64,000 nucleotides of DNA, taken from NCBI GenBank assembly GCA_036343635.1, contig JAYYVF010000017.1:1-64000 (forward strand), given 5' to 3'. Positions 24,544 to 33,006 of this stretch are shown piece by piece. The notes below the pieces were generated by a model. That model ran no database searches, was not told the origin of the DNA, and was given only the letters and a program-made list of their open reading frames with translations. The translations under genes were made by a program, and so were the position numbers. How positions within the stretch are numbered: position 1 is the stretch's first letter; every line of letters begins with the position of its first letter. Source of the DNA: GCA-2693325 sp036343635. GTDB lineage: Bacteria; Latescibacterota; UBA2968; UBA8231.

Positions 24544-26767
24544 TAGCTTGAGGCTCTCTTCGACCTTATTGTTATTGATCTTTACGGCAACTGAAATTTT
24601 ATCGAAGGAGTCATCGTCGTTAAGGTGGCCCTTAGATATAAAACCGGCCTTATCGTCATCGTTTGGCGAGTCTCGAACATCATCATTTCACATGGGGATA
24701 GACTTAAAGACTTGGGGACGCACTGGTTATGTTGTGCGGGCGGTTTCTAGTGGCTTTATAGAACGTGTTCGGACTTCACCATGGGGCTATGGACGAGCCG
24801 TATATCTGCGGCTAAATGATGGGCGTCTTGTTGTATACGGACATTTGGAGGAGTTTGGCGAATTCTTAAAAGATCGTGTTGCAAATGCGCAATCTAAGAC
24901 TGGGAGTTATAGTATTGACCTGTGGTTTAGCGAAGAAGAATTTAAAGTAAGTACCGGAGATGTTGTTGGCTTTACGGGAGAAAGTGGGGCAGGTCCTCCA
25001 CATTTACATTTTGAAGTGAGAGATAAAAACAATGAGCCAATAAATCCTCTAAAAACTGATTATTCAGTGACAGATTTAATTAATCCAACTCTTAACAGCA
25101 TTGCTTTTATTCCAATAGGTTGGGATAGCAGCGTAAACGGTTTTCGGAATCCATTTAGCAGTCAATTATATTGGGATGATATTGAGCAAGTTTTTAAAAC
25201 CTCTTCGTCCATACAAATTGAGGGGCAAGTTGGTGTTGCTTTGTGGGGATGGGACCGAGCGGATGCGGCAACGAATAAATTGGCACCATATGAACTTGAA
25301 TTAAGAGTTGGTGATGAGGTGTTTTTTTCGGCTAGATATGATCGTGCGACGTATTCATTGGGTCATCAGATTTTTCTTGACCGCATAAAAATAGAAACAC
25401 AGCAGGGTATTGGTGATTTCTACGCCTTATTTCGTTCCAAAGGTAACAGATTGCCATTTTATCTTAATAATAGTGATGGTTTTGTGCGGACTTATTCCAT
25501 TGACAGAGAATTCGGTCTTTCTAAAGGCGAACACTGGCTTGAAGTAACTGCATCTGATGTCGTCGGTCAGTCAGCTTCGGCCCGAGTAAAGGTTATAGTA
25601 AATAGTTCTCCAACTATTCGTTATGCTGATTGGGGGAGGAATGATAGTGTTTTGACAGTAAATGTGGTAGATGTGGATGATAGTTTACTTAAAGGAACTC
25701 TGTATGGGTTAAGGGATGATGATTGGGCTGTAGTTTCTAACGGAGTTGTAGCCGGAAATCGACTCTTTGATTGGCCTCTTCGCGGGCAGAATTTATTTTG
25801 GAAATGGGAGATAAAAGATGGATATGGAGCCGGCGATTCAATAATCTTTTCTCGATCTATTTCAAATGGAGGAAAAGATTTGCTTGATGTGGCCGAAATC
25901 TGTCGAGCTCGTTGGATCGAATGGGATATAAAAACCGAACAGCCATTATCTACGTTTCCAGATGCTCGGATTGCTACAAGGCGTGGGGAGGTTAAGCAGA
26001 TAGGTCGTTCACGTTATCTCGCCTCGTTTCCTTTAGTGTATGGTGAATTGGATCAAGTGAGTTTGTCTTTTATATCCGGCAGTGCTCGCTATAGTGGTAA
26101 GGCCTCGCAGCGGGCATTGGTTCCAGGTAAAGCACGTCAATTGATGTTTGAAGATGGCGACGTGTTAATAGATGTGGGGGTAAATAGTGTGTACGACACC
26201 CTTTTCCCCCAGGTTCGTCGCTCTGTTTTGAATGACTTGAATGGTTTCAAGGTTATAAGCCCTTCGTTTTTAATTTCTCCCGTGAACGTACCTTTTGATG
26301 AACGAATTAGGATTGGTATTCGGGTAGATCCAGCGCAGGCTTTAGACCAGAGAATCGGACTGTATGGATCCAGTGATGGTAATTATTGGACCTTGTTAGG
26401 TAATGATCGAATGGATGGATATATATCTGCGTCAGTAAGAAAATTTAGTTTCATAGCTCTATTGGCCGATCATGTAAAACCGGCGTTGGAGATAGTGGCA
26501 CCCATTGAAAATACTTCTGTTGGCACTACTCATCCCCATGTGAAAGTCATGGTGCGTGATGATCAAAGCGGTATTGTTTTGGAAGAAGATATTGCGATTG
26601 TCTTTGATGAAAAAAGTCTAATAGTTGAGTATGATCCCGAAGGACATAAAGCTACAGCGTCTTTAGATCAGCCCTTAGAGCCGGGTAGCCACGTTATTGA
26701 AGCAAGCGCGCAGGATGCCGCAGGAAACAAAAAAATTGTGCGAAGCGTATTTACCGTTGGTTTTTAA
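24524..26767 (+). CDS. Exported M23-family peptidase with long C-terminal beta-rich region
   Basis: 747 residues with a signal segment (LSSTLLLLIFTATEIL). The LytM/M23 domain (about 35-180) has all metal and catalytic residues: His56-x3-Asp60 (FHMGID), His107 (VYGHL) and His160/His162 (PPHLHFEV). It would cut peptidoglycan cross-bridges or act as an amidase activator. The remaining 560 residues look like consecutive Ig-like and beta-sandwich segments, ending in a possible Big-type repeat (DAAGNKKIVRSVFTV). It overlaps the upstream phosphoesterase by 20 bp; ATG 24536 gives a cleaner signal peptide. Confidence 0.87.
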   Translation: MNGFMNNSLRLSSTLLLLIFTATEILSKESSSLRWPLDIKPALSSSFGESRTSSFHMGIDLKTWGRTGYVVRAVSSGFIERVRTSPWGYGRAVYLRLNDGRLVVYGHLEEFGEFLKDRVANAQSKTGSYSIDLWFSEEEFKVSTGDVVGFTGESGAGPPHLHFEVRDKNNEPINPLKTDYSVTDLINPTLNSIAFIPIGWDSSVNGFRNPFSSQLYWDDIEQVFKTSSSIQIEGQVGVALWGWDRADAATNKLAPYELELRVGDEVFFSARYDRATYSLGHQIFLDRIKIETQQGIGDFYALFRSKGNRLPFYLNNSDGFVRTYSIDREFGLSKGEHWLEVTASDVVGQSASARVKVIVNSSPTIRYADWGRNDSVLTVNVVDVDDSLLKGTLYGLRDDDWAVVSNGVVAGNRLFDWPLRGQNLFWKWEIKDGYGAGDSIIFSRSISNGGKDLLDVAEICRARWIEWDIKTEQPLSTFPDARIATRRGEVKQIGRSRYLASFPLVYGELDQVSLSFISGSARYSGKASQRALVPGKARQLMFEDGDVLIDVGVNSVYDTLFPQVRRSVLNDLNGFKVISPSFLISPVNVPFDERIRIGIRVDPAQALDQRIGLYGSSDGNYWTLLGNDRMDGYISASVRKFSFIALLADHVKPALEIVAPIENTSVGTTHPHVKVMVRDDQSGIVLEEDIAIVFDEKSLIVEYDPEGHKATASLDQPLEPGSHVIEASAQDAAGNKKIVRSVFTVGF

Positions 26768-26777
26768 ACAGTAAAAG

Positions 26778-27575
26778 CTATTTTTCCTCTAGGCAAGCGA
26801 TTACAATTTTTGCTAGGTTTATTATTGCTTCGCTACCAGCAGTAGTAGGTTGGCTAAAAACTGCTGGTTGACCGTTGTCTGCGCATTCGCGGAGTTTTAT
26901 ATCTATCGGAATATCACATAGAAAGGGTATTTCTAATTCTTCAGCGGTAGATTTGCTTTGGCCGTGCCCAAACAAATACTCATTATGATTGCACGCGTCA
27001 CACCGAAAACTACTCATGTTTTCTACCAAGCCTAAGATTGGCACTTCAGCTTGTCTAAACATTTCAACGCCGCGTCTAACATCTTCCAAGGCTATAGCAG
27101 ATGGTGTGGTCAAAATAAGAGCACTAGTCAAAGGTGCAGATTGTGTTAACGTCAATTGAACATCCCCGGTTCCAGGCGGTAGGTCCGCAATTAGGATATC
27201 CAACTCTCCCCATTCCACGTTGGATAGGAATTGATTTATCATCTTTGCCAACATTGGTCCTCGCCAAATTACAGGAGAGCCTTCTTCTAAGAGTAGCCCC
27301 ATAGAAATAAATTTAATATTGTGGGCTTCAATGGGTTTGATTTGTCCAGTATCGGGGTTTGTGACGGGACGGTCATGTGAACCCAGTATTCCAGGTATGT
27401 TTGGTCCGTATATGTCGGTATCCATGAGGCCGACCTTTAGGCCAATATTGCCTAGGGCTACAGCAATGTTGGCGCTTATGGTCGACTTGCCAACACCTCC
27501 TTTCCCACTGGAGATTGCCAGCATATCACGGATTCCAAAGATAGGTTTCCTGTCATGTGTTGATATCTGGGTCAC
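26778..27575 (-). CDS. mrp: Mrp/ApbC-family P-loop ATPase, Fe-S cluster carrier
   Basis: About 265 residues from a GTG at 27575 (frame open to 27695). It contains the deviant Walker A ISSGKGGVGKST, MDTDIYGPNIP, LIADLPPGTGDVQLT and the carrier motif CDACN. It scaffolds or transfers 4Fe-4S clusters. The usual N-terminal DUF59/MIP18 domain is missing. The long start would overlap the divergent lipoprotein gene start at 27667 and adds a hydrophobic stretch foreign to the family. It is convergent with the M23 gene across only 10 bp. Confidence 0.9.
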   Translation of the reverse strand: MTQISTHDRKPIFGIRDMLAISSGKGGVGKSTISANIAVALGNIGLKVGLMDTDIYGPNIPGILGSHDRPVTNPDTGQIKPIEAHNIKFISMGLLLEEGSPVIWRGPMLAKMINQFLSNVEWGELDILIADLPPGTGDVQLTLTQSAPLTSALILTTPSAIALEDVRRGVEMFRQAEVPILGLVENMSSFRCDACNHNEYLFGHGQSKSTAEELEIPFLCDIPIDIKLRECADNGQPAVFSQPTTAGSEAIINLAKIVIACLEEK

Positions 27576-27666
27576 GTTGCAGTAGCTTTCAATTTCGTTA
27601 CAGGTTAAACCGTATCGATTATAGGTTTTTTCTTTTATGCCAGCAACAAGATATTGGGAGAGGGTA

Positions 27667-28497
27667 ATGCTCAAAAAAATTTTTATAGTCCTCATTATAC
27701 CTTTGATGTCCTGTACAAATATAAATCAGATGCACCGGAAATATTTGGAGGGCGATAAAAAGCAATTTGATAGAATTGTTGAGATTGTTTCTCGCAGTGA
27801 TTATCCATACGCTACCCGACGCAAGGCCGCACAAATTTTAGGTGAAATTGGTGATTCGAGAGCTACGCCGGTTTTGATCACAGCTTTACAAGGTTACGAA
27901 CAGCGCACAACGTTAAAGCAAGACATTGTACGATCGTTGGCTAAAATTGGGGACCCCGATGCGGCTCAACCTATTGGACGATTACTAGATCGCTCATTAA
28001 ATACTGCAGATGCTGATTTGCGGATGGCGGCTGTTGATGCTTTGGGTGACCTTGGTGGGGAAAAATCTGCGGAGATTCTCGTCAATGCTCTCCGCTATTT
28101 TGACTTGCTGATATTGCGTGATGAACAGCGTTCACGAAAAGGTGTGTTTACCGGCGAAGAGCAGATATTTCCCTTCGGGCCGGCTGGTATGGATTCTACG
28201 GGCAATCGTCCTCCTAGATTCTCTAATCCTGCCATGGGTGGCCTACTGGGACAAGAGCAGCACCCGCAAATGAGTATGTTCGGAACTCCGATTAATCCAG
28301 AGGAAATGCAATATGACCCAACTCCTGAAGAACGTGAACATACACATCAATCATTGGTTCGTGTCGGTGAAGAGGCGGTAACAGTTATAGAGGGTTTTAT
28401 CGCTGAAAATGAAATGACATTGTCTTTGCGTCAGGAGTTACTGGGTATTGTGTCGGAAATACGAGGTGTAACGAAAATTGGGTTGGATGAGGATTGA
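27667..28497 (+). CDS. Lipoprotein with HEAT-like repeats
   Basis: 276 residues from ATG 27667, preceded by GGGAGAGG. Lipobox at LMSC gives an N-terminal lipid anchor. Residues about 35-150 form HEAT/PBS-lyase-like repeats (RRKAAQILGEIGDSRATPVL, LRMAAVDALGDLGGEKSAEIL), a protein-interaction scaffold. A central Pro/Gly/Met-rich linker follows. Nothing catalytic is visible. The upstream in-frame ATG 27637 lacks a ribosome-binding site and would bury the signal. It is followed at once by the promoter of the second UVR gene. Confidence 0.78.
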   Translation: MLKKIFIVLIIPLMSCTNINQMHRKYLEGDKKQFDRIVEIVSRSDYPYATRRKAAQILGEIGDSRATPVLITALQGYEQRTTLKQDIVRSLAKIGDPDAAQPIGRLLDRSLNTADADLRMAAVDALGDLGGEKSAEILVNALRYFDLLILRDEQRSRKGVFTGEEQIFPFGPAGMDSTGNRPPRFSNPAMGGLLGQEQHPQMSMFGTPINPEEMQYDPTPEEREHTHQSLVRVGEEAVTVIEGFIAENEMTLSLRQELLGIVSEIRGVTKIGLDED

Positions 28498-28498
28498 G

Positions 28499-28527
28499 TT
28501 GACAAAAGTTTAAGTCAGGCCTATAAT
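28499..28527 (+). promoter_or_regulatory. Consensus sigma-70 promoter of the second UVR-motif gene
   Basis: TTGACA (28499-28504), 17-bp spacer, TATAAT (28522-28527): perfect consensus on both boxes and spacing. It starts immediately after the lipoprotein stop. The first in-frame ATG of the UVR ORF (28526) lies inside the -10 box, so it cannot be the start for this transcript. Confidence 0.85.
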
Positions 28528-28591
28528 GAGGGCCACTTTTATGCGAAGTTTCGTAATGAAACCTCAGTTCTCGAAGGTTTTTTTTGAAAAT

Positions 28592-29350
28592 ATGGATTTC
28601 GATATCGGTTTAAAGCTTCATGATTGGGATTATTCGTCGAATCAACTAAATGTCCGAAAGATTGAAGGAATCGACGGAAAACCAAAAATTCAGGTGCGAA
28701 TGGATTTGGGCCTGATGCAAATGGAATGGGAGGGGCGGCCTGACGGTGTTCGTCCCAACGGCTGTGATTCTCAATTGGATCATTTTCGTAGCCAACTGAG
28801 GAATTCGGAAGCAGAAAATGGCCCAGGGTCTTTCGTACTTTCTCGTGAAGACTGTTGGGAACTTGCTCAAGAAGCTATGAAGTTTTATTGGCGCAGGATA
28901 AGTTTTTTCGAATTGAAAGAGTATGCTTTAGCTGAACGCGATGCTCGTCACAATTTAGGTATTTTAGATCTTTGTTACGAGTATGCGGAGGCAGAAGAAG
29001 ATCGTCAAATGGCTGAACAGCATACTCCTTTTGTTACGGCTCATTGTATTCAGGCTCGTGCTTTGTCTCATCTAGACGGAGAGCAGCATACTAAGGCACT
29101 TGTTGAGATTCGGGGCGGAATAACAGAGATTGAGAATTATTTGCGCAAGACTGGACGCTTCGACCAATTGGAACATTGCCCAGAGTTACATTTTTTGCGC
29201 GAATGGGAGACCGAAGTTGAAAGTAAACGGCCCGTTTCCCCCCGAGAAAAATTGAGTGATGAATTGCGCAATGCAATTGAAAACGACCAATTTGAACTGG
29301 CTGCAGATTTGCGTGACCGGTTACGTTCCTTGGAGAGTGGGAATTGTTAG
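28592..29350 (+). CDS. UvrB/UvrC-motif (UVR) protein, paralogue 2
   Basis: Unknown function. Architecture matches the protein at 11976-12749: N-terminal block NVRKIEGIDGKPKIQVR with GRPDGVRPNG, helical middle (FELKEYALAERDARHN), and a C-terminal UVR motif (EKLSDELRNAIENDQFELAA). The two are paralogues, but they diverge in the middle. The start at 28592 aligns with paralogue 1. ATG 28541 is preceded by GAGGG at good spacing, but that sequence would lie upstream of the predicted transcription start near 28534. Its own strong promoter separates it from the lipoprotein. A DksA-like gene follows after 80 bp. Confidence 0.85.
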   Translation: MDFDIGLKLHDWDYSSNQLNVRKIEGIDGKPKIQVRMDLGLMQMEWEGRPDGVRPNGCDSQLDHFRSQLRNSEAENGPGSFVLSREDCWELAQEAMKFYWRRISFFELKEYALAERDARHNLGILDLCYEYAEAEEDRQMAEQHTPFVTAHCIQARALSHLDGEQHTKALVEIRGGITEIENYLRKTGRFDQLEHCPELHFLREWETEVESKRPVSPREKLSDELRNAIENDQFELAADLRDRLRSLESGNC

Positions 29351-29430
29351 GGTTTTAATTTTACAATGTCAGTAGTCTGTTTTGTAAGTCTGGTTGTAGA
29401 TATTATTAGTTATGAAATTAAGGGAAAATT

Positions 29431-29889
29431 ATGGCAAAGAAGATGGCGTTAAATAAACGTGAAAGAGAAAAAGTAAAAAAACAACTCGTTGCTCGTCGTT
29501 CCGAATTATTGAGTGATCTTGATGGTACAGAACAGGAAATAGATGACTTACAAGATCCTAAGGCAGATGATTTGGATAGAGCTGTTGAGGCTGGAGCTAT
29601 GGAATTGCTGGTAAAGCTAGGTGATACCGAACGGAGAGAATTAGAGGAGGTTACTCTTTCCCTAGAAAAATTGCAAAGAGGGGACTATGGAAAATGTGAA
29701 GTGTGTTCGGAATTTATTCCCAAGCCTAGACTCTCGGCCTTGCCAACGGCCAGATTGTGCGTGTCCTGCCAGGAAGCAGATGAACAGAATAGAATTCCTT
29801 CCTATAATCGGCAGAGATCTCGGCGTTTTTATGGGGAGGACGACGCGGAATTTTCACATCCACTAATGAGCAAGGATGACGATGAGTAA
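29431..29889 (+). CDS. DksA/TraR-family zinc-finger regulator
   Basis: 152 residues. The N-terminal coiled-coil half (EREKVKKQLVARRSELLSDL) carries an acidic tip (DDLQDPKADDLDRA), and the C4 zinc finger has CEVCSEF and LCVSCQ. DksA-type proteins enter the RNA polymerase secondary channel and, often with ppGpp, retune rRNA and biosynthetic promoters. Length matches DksA. The ATG follows AAGGGAA. The acidic extended tail (YGEDDAEFSHP) is not typical of Escherichia coli DksA. Confidence 0.88.
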   Translation: MAKKMALNKREREKVKKQLVARRSELLSDLDGTEQEIDDLQDPKADDLDRAVEAGAMELLVKLGDTERRELEEVTLSLEKLQRGDYGKCEVCSEFIPKPRLSALPTARLCVSCQEADEQNRIPSYNRQRSRRFYGEDDAEFSHPLMSKDDDE

Positions 29890-29897
29890 TTGTTGTA

Positions 29898-31343
29898 CTA
29901 ATTAATTTTTTCAAGTTCTCTGATATCTGCCATCGTGGCAAGTCGAAGATCTTTAAGGTTTCGCTGGTAGTTTATTTTGGCATTGAGGGCGTCTATTCGT
30001 GCTTGAGTCAGTTGGCTTTGTGCAGTAAGTAGGTCTTGGCTTTTAGCCAAGCCCAGTTCAAATCTGCTTTGCTCTACTTCATAAGTTCTTCCGGCTACTT
30101 CAAGGCCTGCTTCCCGAATAGTAATTTGTCGTTCCGCTTCATCTAAATTGCGTACAGCATTACGTATTTGTCGGATGATTTGCTGCTGTTCTCTACGCCG
30201 AGTCAATCTACTTTGTTCCAATTGAATTTGTGCTTTTTTTATACTACTTCGGCGAGCACCGTTATCGACTAGTGGCATCGTTACCTGAATTCCGACTCCC
30301 CACTGGTTCCGTTCTAGAGTTGAACTAATGTCTCCGACATCATCACCTCGCCCACGAAGACTATAATTAGCATTTAGCGTAGCATTAATCCCATTCTGTT
30401 TTTTGGTTTCTTCTAAATTGATTGCACGCAGTTTTTCGACGATTTCCGACTGACGCATGTCTGTCCTATTTTGTAGGCCTATACCGATCGCTTTTTCTTT
30501 GTCAACCTTATACAGCATATGTGCAACCGATGTGCTTATTTGGAGAGGTTCTTCGGCTTCAAGTCCAAGCGTTTGTCTCAATTGGTCGCGTTGACTCTCG
30601 ATTGCAGTTTCTGCCAGTGCATAGGTTGCTTCGGCTTGCAAAACCTCAACCTGGAGGCGGAGTGTTTCCACTTCGGCAATAAGTCCAACCTCAAATTTTC
30701 GTTCGGCTAATTCTAAATTAGATTTAGAAAGATTGAGTCTTTCTTCTTGTATTTCTAACTCGCGGAGTCTTTGTACGAGAGTGAAATAGTCATCTACAAC
30801 CAGTCCCTCTAATGTCATTGTTTGTTGCTTGAAATTTAATTCAGCACTTGACAGATTAAAGCGGGCTCTTTGGAGAGAGATTTCTTCGGATGGACGATTT
30901 AGAATGTCATGCACGTAGTCGATTCGAACATCTCCAGAAAAATCAAGAAAGTCTGCTCTTCGATTAGAAGAAAAGTCACGTCTCTCGGCATTAGTTGTTA
31001 TCGCGAGAGACCCTAGGTGGTGTAACCGTTGGTTCATTTGGATTGCACCACTATACCGAAAGTTTGTGCTTTCGTCGCGAACACGGGTTGCTAGAGCAAC
31101 ACTCTCTTGCGTATCTCGTATTTCAGAAAAAGTAGGTGTAGTTAAATTCGCATTCATTCCAAAAGAAAATGGAGCTTGGGCATTTTCGAGGTCTAGTTGG
31201 CTGGAAGATAATGTTTGTTTGTCACTCAAATGTTGCAAATTGTTACGGAGTGCAATGCGGATGCAATCTTCGAGATTAAGAGGCTTTTGGGCTAAAACTG
31301 GGGTGAATCCAACGCAGAGCAGAATCCAGATTAGTTTGTGCAT
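29898..31343 (-). CDS. TolC-family outer-membrane channel protein
   Basis: 481 residues from ATG 31343, giving a clean signal peptide (MHKLIWILLCVGFTPVLAQ). The two-fold TolC repeat is visible: LNLEDCIRIALRNN with LNLSKSNLELAERKFEVGL in the first half, and RTYEVEQSRFELGLAKSQDL in the second, with long coiled helices. It would be the trans-periplasmic exit duct of an efflux or type I system, but no adaptor or pump gene is adjacent. The frame extends to a TTG at 31379, which lengthens the signal poorly. Confidence 0.9.
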   Translation of the reverse strand: MHKLIWILLCVGFTPVLAQKPLNLEDCIRIALRNNLQHLSDKQTLSSSQLDLENAQAPFSFGMNANLTTPTFSEIRDTQESVALATRVRDESTNFRYSGAIQMNQRLHHLGSLAITTNAERRDFSSNRRADFLDFSGDVRIDYVHDILNRPSEEISLQRARFNLSSAELNFKQQTMTLEGLVVDDYFTLVQRLRELEIQEERLNLSKSNLELAERKFEVGLIAEVETLRLQVEVLQAEATYALAETAIESQRDQLRQTLGLEAEEPLQISTSVAHMLYKVDKEKAIGIGLQNRTDMRQSEIVEKLRAINLEETKKQNGINATLNANYSLRGRGDDVGDISSTLERNQWGVGIQVTMPLVDNGARRSSIKKAQIQLEQSRLTRRREQQQIIRQIRNAVRNLDEAERQITIREAGLEVAGRTYEVEQSRFELGLAKSQDLLTAQSQLTQARIDALNAKINYQRNLKDLRLATMADIRELEKIN

Positions 31344-31459
31344 CTTTATAATTAACTCTTTCCCAGGTGTAATAACCAAGATTATACTAACAGACAGTAA
31401 GAAAAATGGTAAGTTTTTACAAGCTTTTCAAGAAACAATAAGACGGTTACAACTATGGT

Positions 31460-31488
31460 TCGACAATACTAGTGAAAACTTGTATAAT
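31460..31488 (+). promoter_or_regulatory. Sigma-70-like promoter of the transaldolase-SIS pair
   Basis: TCGACA (31460-31465), 17-bp spacer, TATAAT (31483-31488). The -10 is perfect and the -35 is one base off. The predicted start near 31495 leaves a short leader with GGAGG before ATG 31518. Confidence 0.65.
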
Positions 31489-31517
31489 AAGGCACTCTGA
31501 ACATATGGAGGCTAATA

Positions 31518-32264
31518 ATGGATTTCGGTAACGAAATCACACAAGGGTCGATTAAACCAACTGACTTAAAGGTGAAAATTTTTGCCGATGGAGCGGATCG
31601 TGATGGCATGCTAGCTAGTTACGCTAATCCGTTCGTTTCTGGATTTACTACTAACCCGAGTCTTATGAAAAAAGCAGGTGTGCAAGACTATGTTGCATTT
31701 GCGCACGACATTGTTAAAGTAATACCTGACCGAGATATTTCGTTTGAAGTTTTTGCTGATGACCTTGATGAAATGGAGAGGCAGGCTCGGATTATATCTA
31801 ATTGGGGCGACCGGATTTATGCTAAGATTCCAGTTACAAATTCTAAAGGTCAGTCAACGTGTCAATTGGTGCACCGTTTGTCTAATGATGGCATAAAGGT
31901 GAATGTCACGGCAATTTTTGTTCTTGAACAAGTTCGTCAGGTTGCAGAGGCTCTAATCGGAGGAGCTCCTTCTTGTGTATCGGTATTTGCTGGAAGGATT
32001 GCCGATTCGGGAGTGGATTATATGCCAATAATGCGTCAGTCTGTAGAATTACTTTCTTCAAATTCTAATGCGGAGCTAATTTGGGCTAGTCCTCGCGAGG
32101 TCTACAACGTTGTACAAGCTGATCAAATTGGATGTCACATCATAACTTGCACCAATGAGATTATTCAAAAACTTTCTTGTCTTGGTAAGAATCTAATTGA
32201 TTATTCGCTTGAAACGGTGGATGATTTTTACAATGATGCTCGTAGCGCTGGATATCAGGTTTGA
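31518..32264 (+). CDS. Transaldolase-family protein (small, TalC/FSA-like)
   Basis: 248 residues, a compact class I aldolase barrel. The Schiff-base Lys103 is in YAKIPVTN; SGFTTNPSLM near the N-terminus and VNVTAIFVLEQV are family motifs. It could transfer a dihydroxyacetone unit to give sedoheptulose 7-phosphate, or cleave fructose 6-phosphate. GGAGG precedes the ATG. The stop overlaps the start of a sugar-phosphate isomerase gene by 4 bp, so the products should act in sequence. Confidence 0.85.
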   Translation: MDFGNEITQGSIKPTDLKVKIFADGADRDGMLASYANPFVSGFTTNPSLMKKAGVQDYVAFAHDIVKVIPDRDISFEVFADDLDEMERQARIISNWGDRIYAKIPVTNSKGQSTCQLVHRLSNDGIKVNVTAIFVLEQVRQVAEALIGGAPSCVSVFAGRIADSGVDYMPIMRQSVELLSSNSNAELIWASPREVYNVVQADQIGCHIITCTNEIIQKLSCLGKNLIDYSLETVDDFYNDARSAGYQV

Positions 32265-32851
32265 ACAAAGACTTTATAGCTGATTATTTGGATGCTAGCT
32301 CACGTGTTTTGAATAATCTGGACCATGTAGCTTTAAATGAAATAGTAAGAGTAATCGTTAGTTTACGGGAGCGTGGAGGGCGCCTTTTTATTTTAGGTGT
32401 GGGTGGAAGCGCCGCAAACGCTGCTCATGCGGTTAATGACTTTAGGAAACTCGCTCATATTGAAACGTATGCCCCCACGGACAACGTATCTGAATTAACA
32501 GCTCGAGTAAATGACGAAGGATGGGAAACTGTGTTTAGTAGTTGGCTGGCCGGATCACGGTTGAATGAAAATGATGGGGTCATGGTTTTTTCTGTAGGTG
32601 GTGGTGATGCAGAAAAATGTATTAGTGTTAATTTGATTCGGGCGCTTGAATATGCAAAGGAAAAAAGTGCATCAATAATTGGAATAGTCGGACGTGATGG
32701 AGGGGTCACAGCTCAAATTGCAGATGCGTGTGTGATTATCCCAACTGAAAATGAAGAGCTTGTGACACCGTTGGCTGAGTCATATCAAGCTTTGATATGG
32801 CATATGCTTGTTTCACATCCAGAGATTCAAGTTGCTCCTACCAAATGGTGA
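32261..32851 (+). CDS. SIS-domain sugar-phosphate isomerase (GmhA-like)
   Basis: 196 residues from a TTG start overlapping the transaldolase stop. A single SIS domain shows LGVGGSAANAAHAVNDF, which parallels GNGGSAADAQH in sedoheptulose-7-phosphate isomerase, and GDAEKCISVNLIRALEYA. A GmhA-type enzyme would convert sedoheptulose 7-phosphate, a plausible product of the neighbour, into heptose 7-phosphate for surface polysaccharide or lipopolysaccharide. Other ketose/aldose phosphates are possible. No heptose kinase gene is in view. Confidence 0.78.
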   Translation: MNKDFIADYLDASSRVLNNLDHVALNEIVRVIVSLRERGGRLFILGVGGSAANAAHAVNDFRKLAHIETYAPTDNVSELTARVNDEGWETVFSSWLAGSRLNENDGVMVFSVGGGDAEKCISVNLIRALEYAKEKSASIIGIVGRDGGVTAQIADACVIIPTENEELVTPLAESYQALIWHMLVSHPEIQVAPTKW

Positions 32852-33006
32852 TTCTCAAAGTTTAGTTGATGATGTTTTCTCTTCCGCGTAGGTTCCAGAA
32901 TTAATATCACTTTAAGTCTATTTAGTATATCGTTTGGTTTAAGTCGGAATCTGGAAGTAGCTCTTTGGTTAGGTTCTGATTTTTGGTGAAATGAAAGGAA
33001 GAAATT

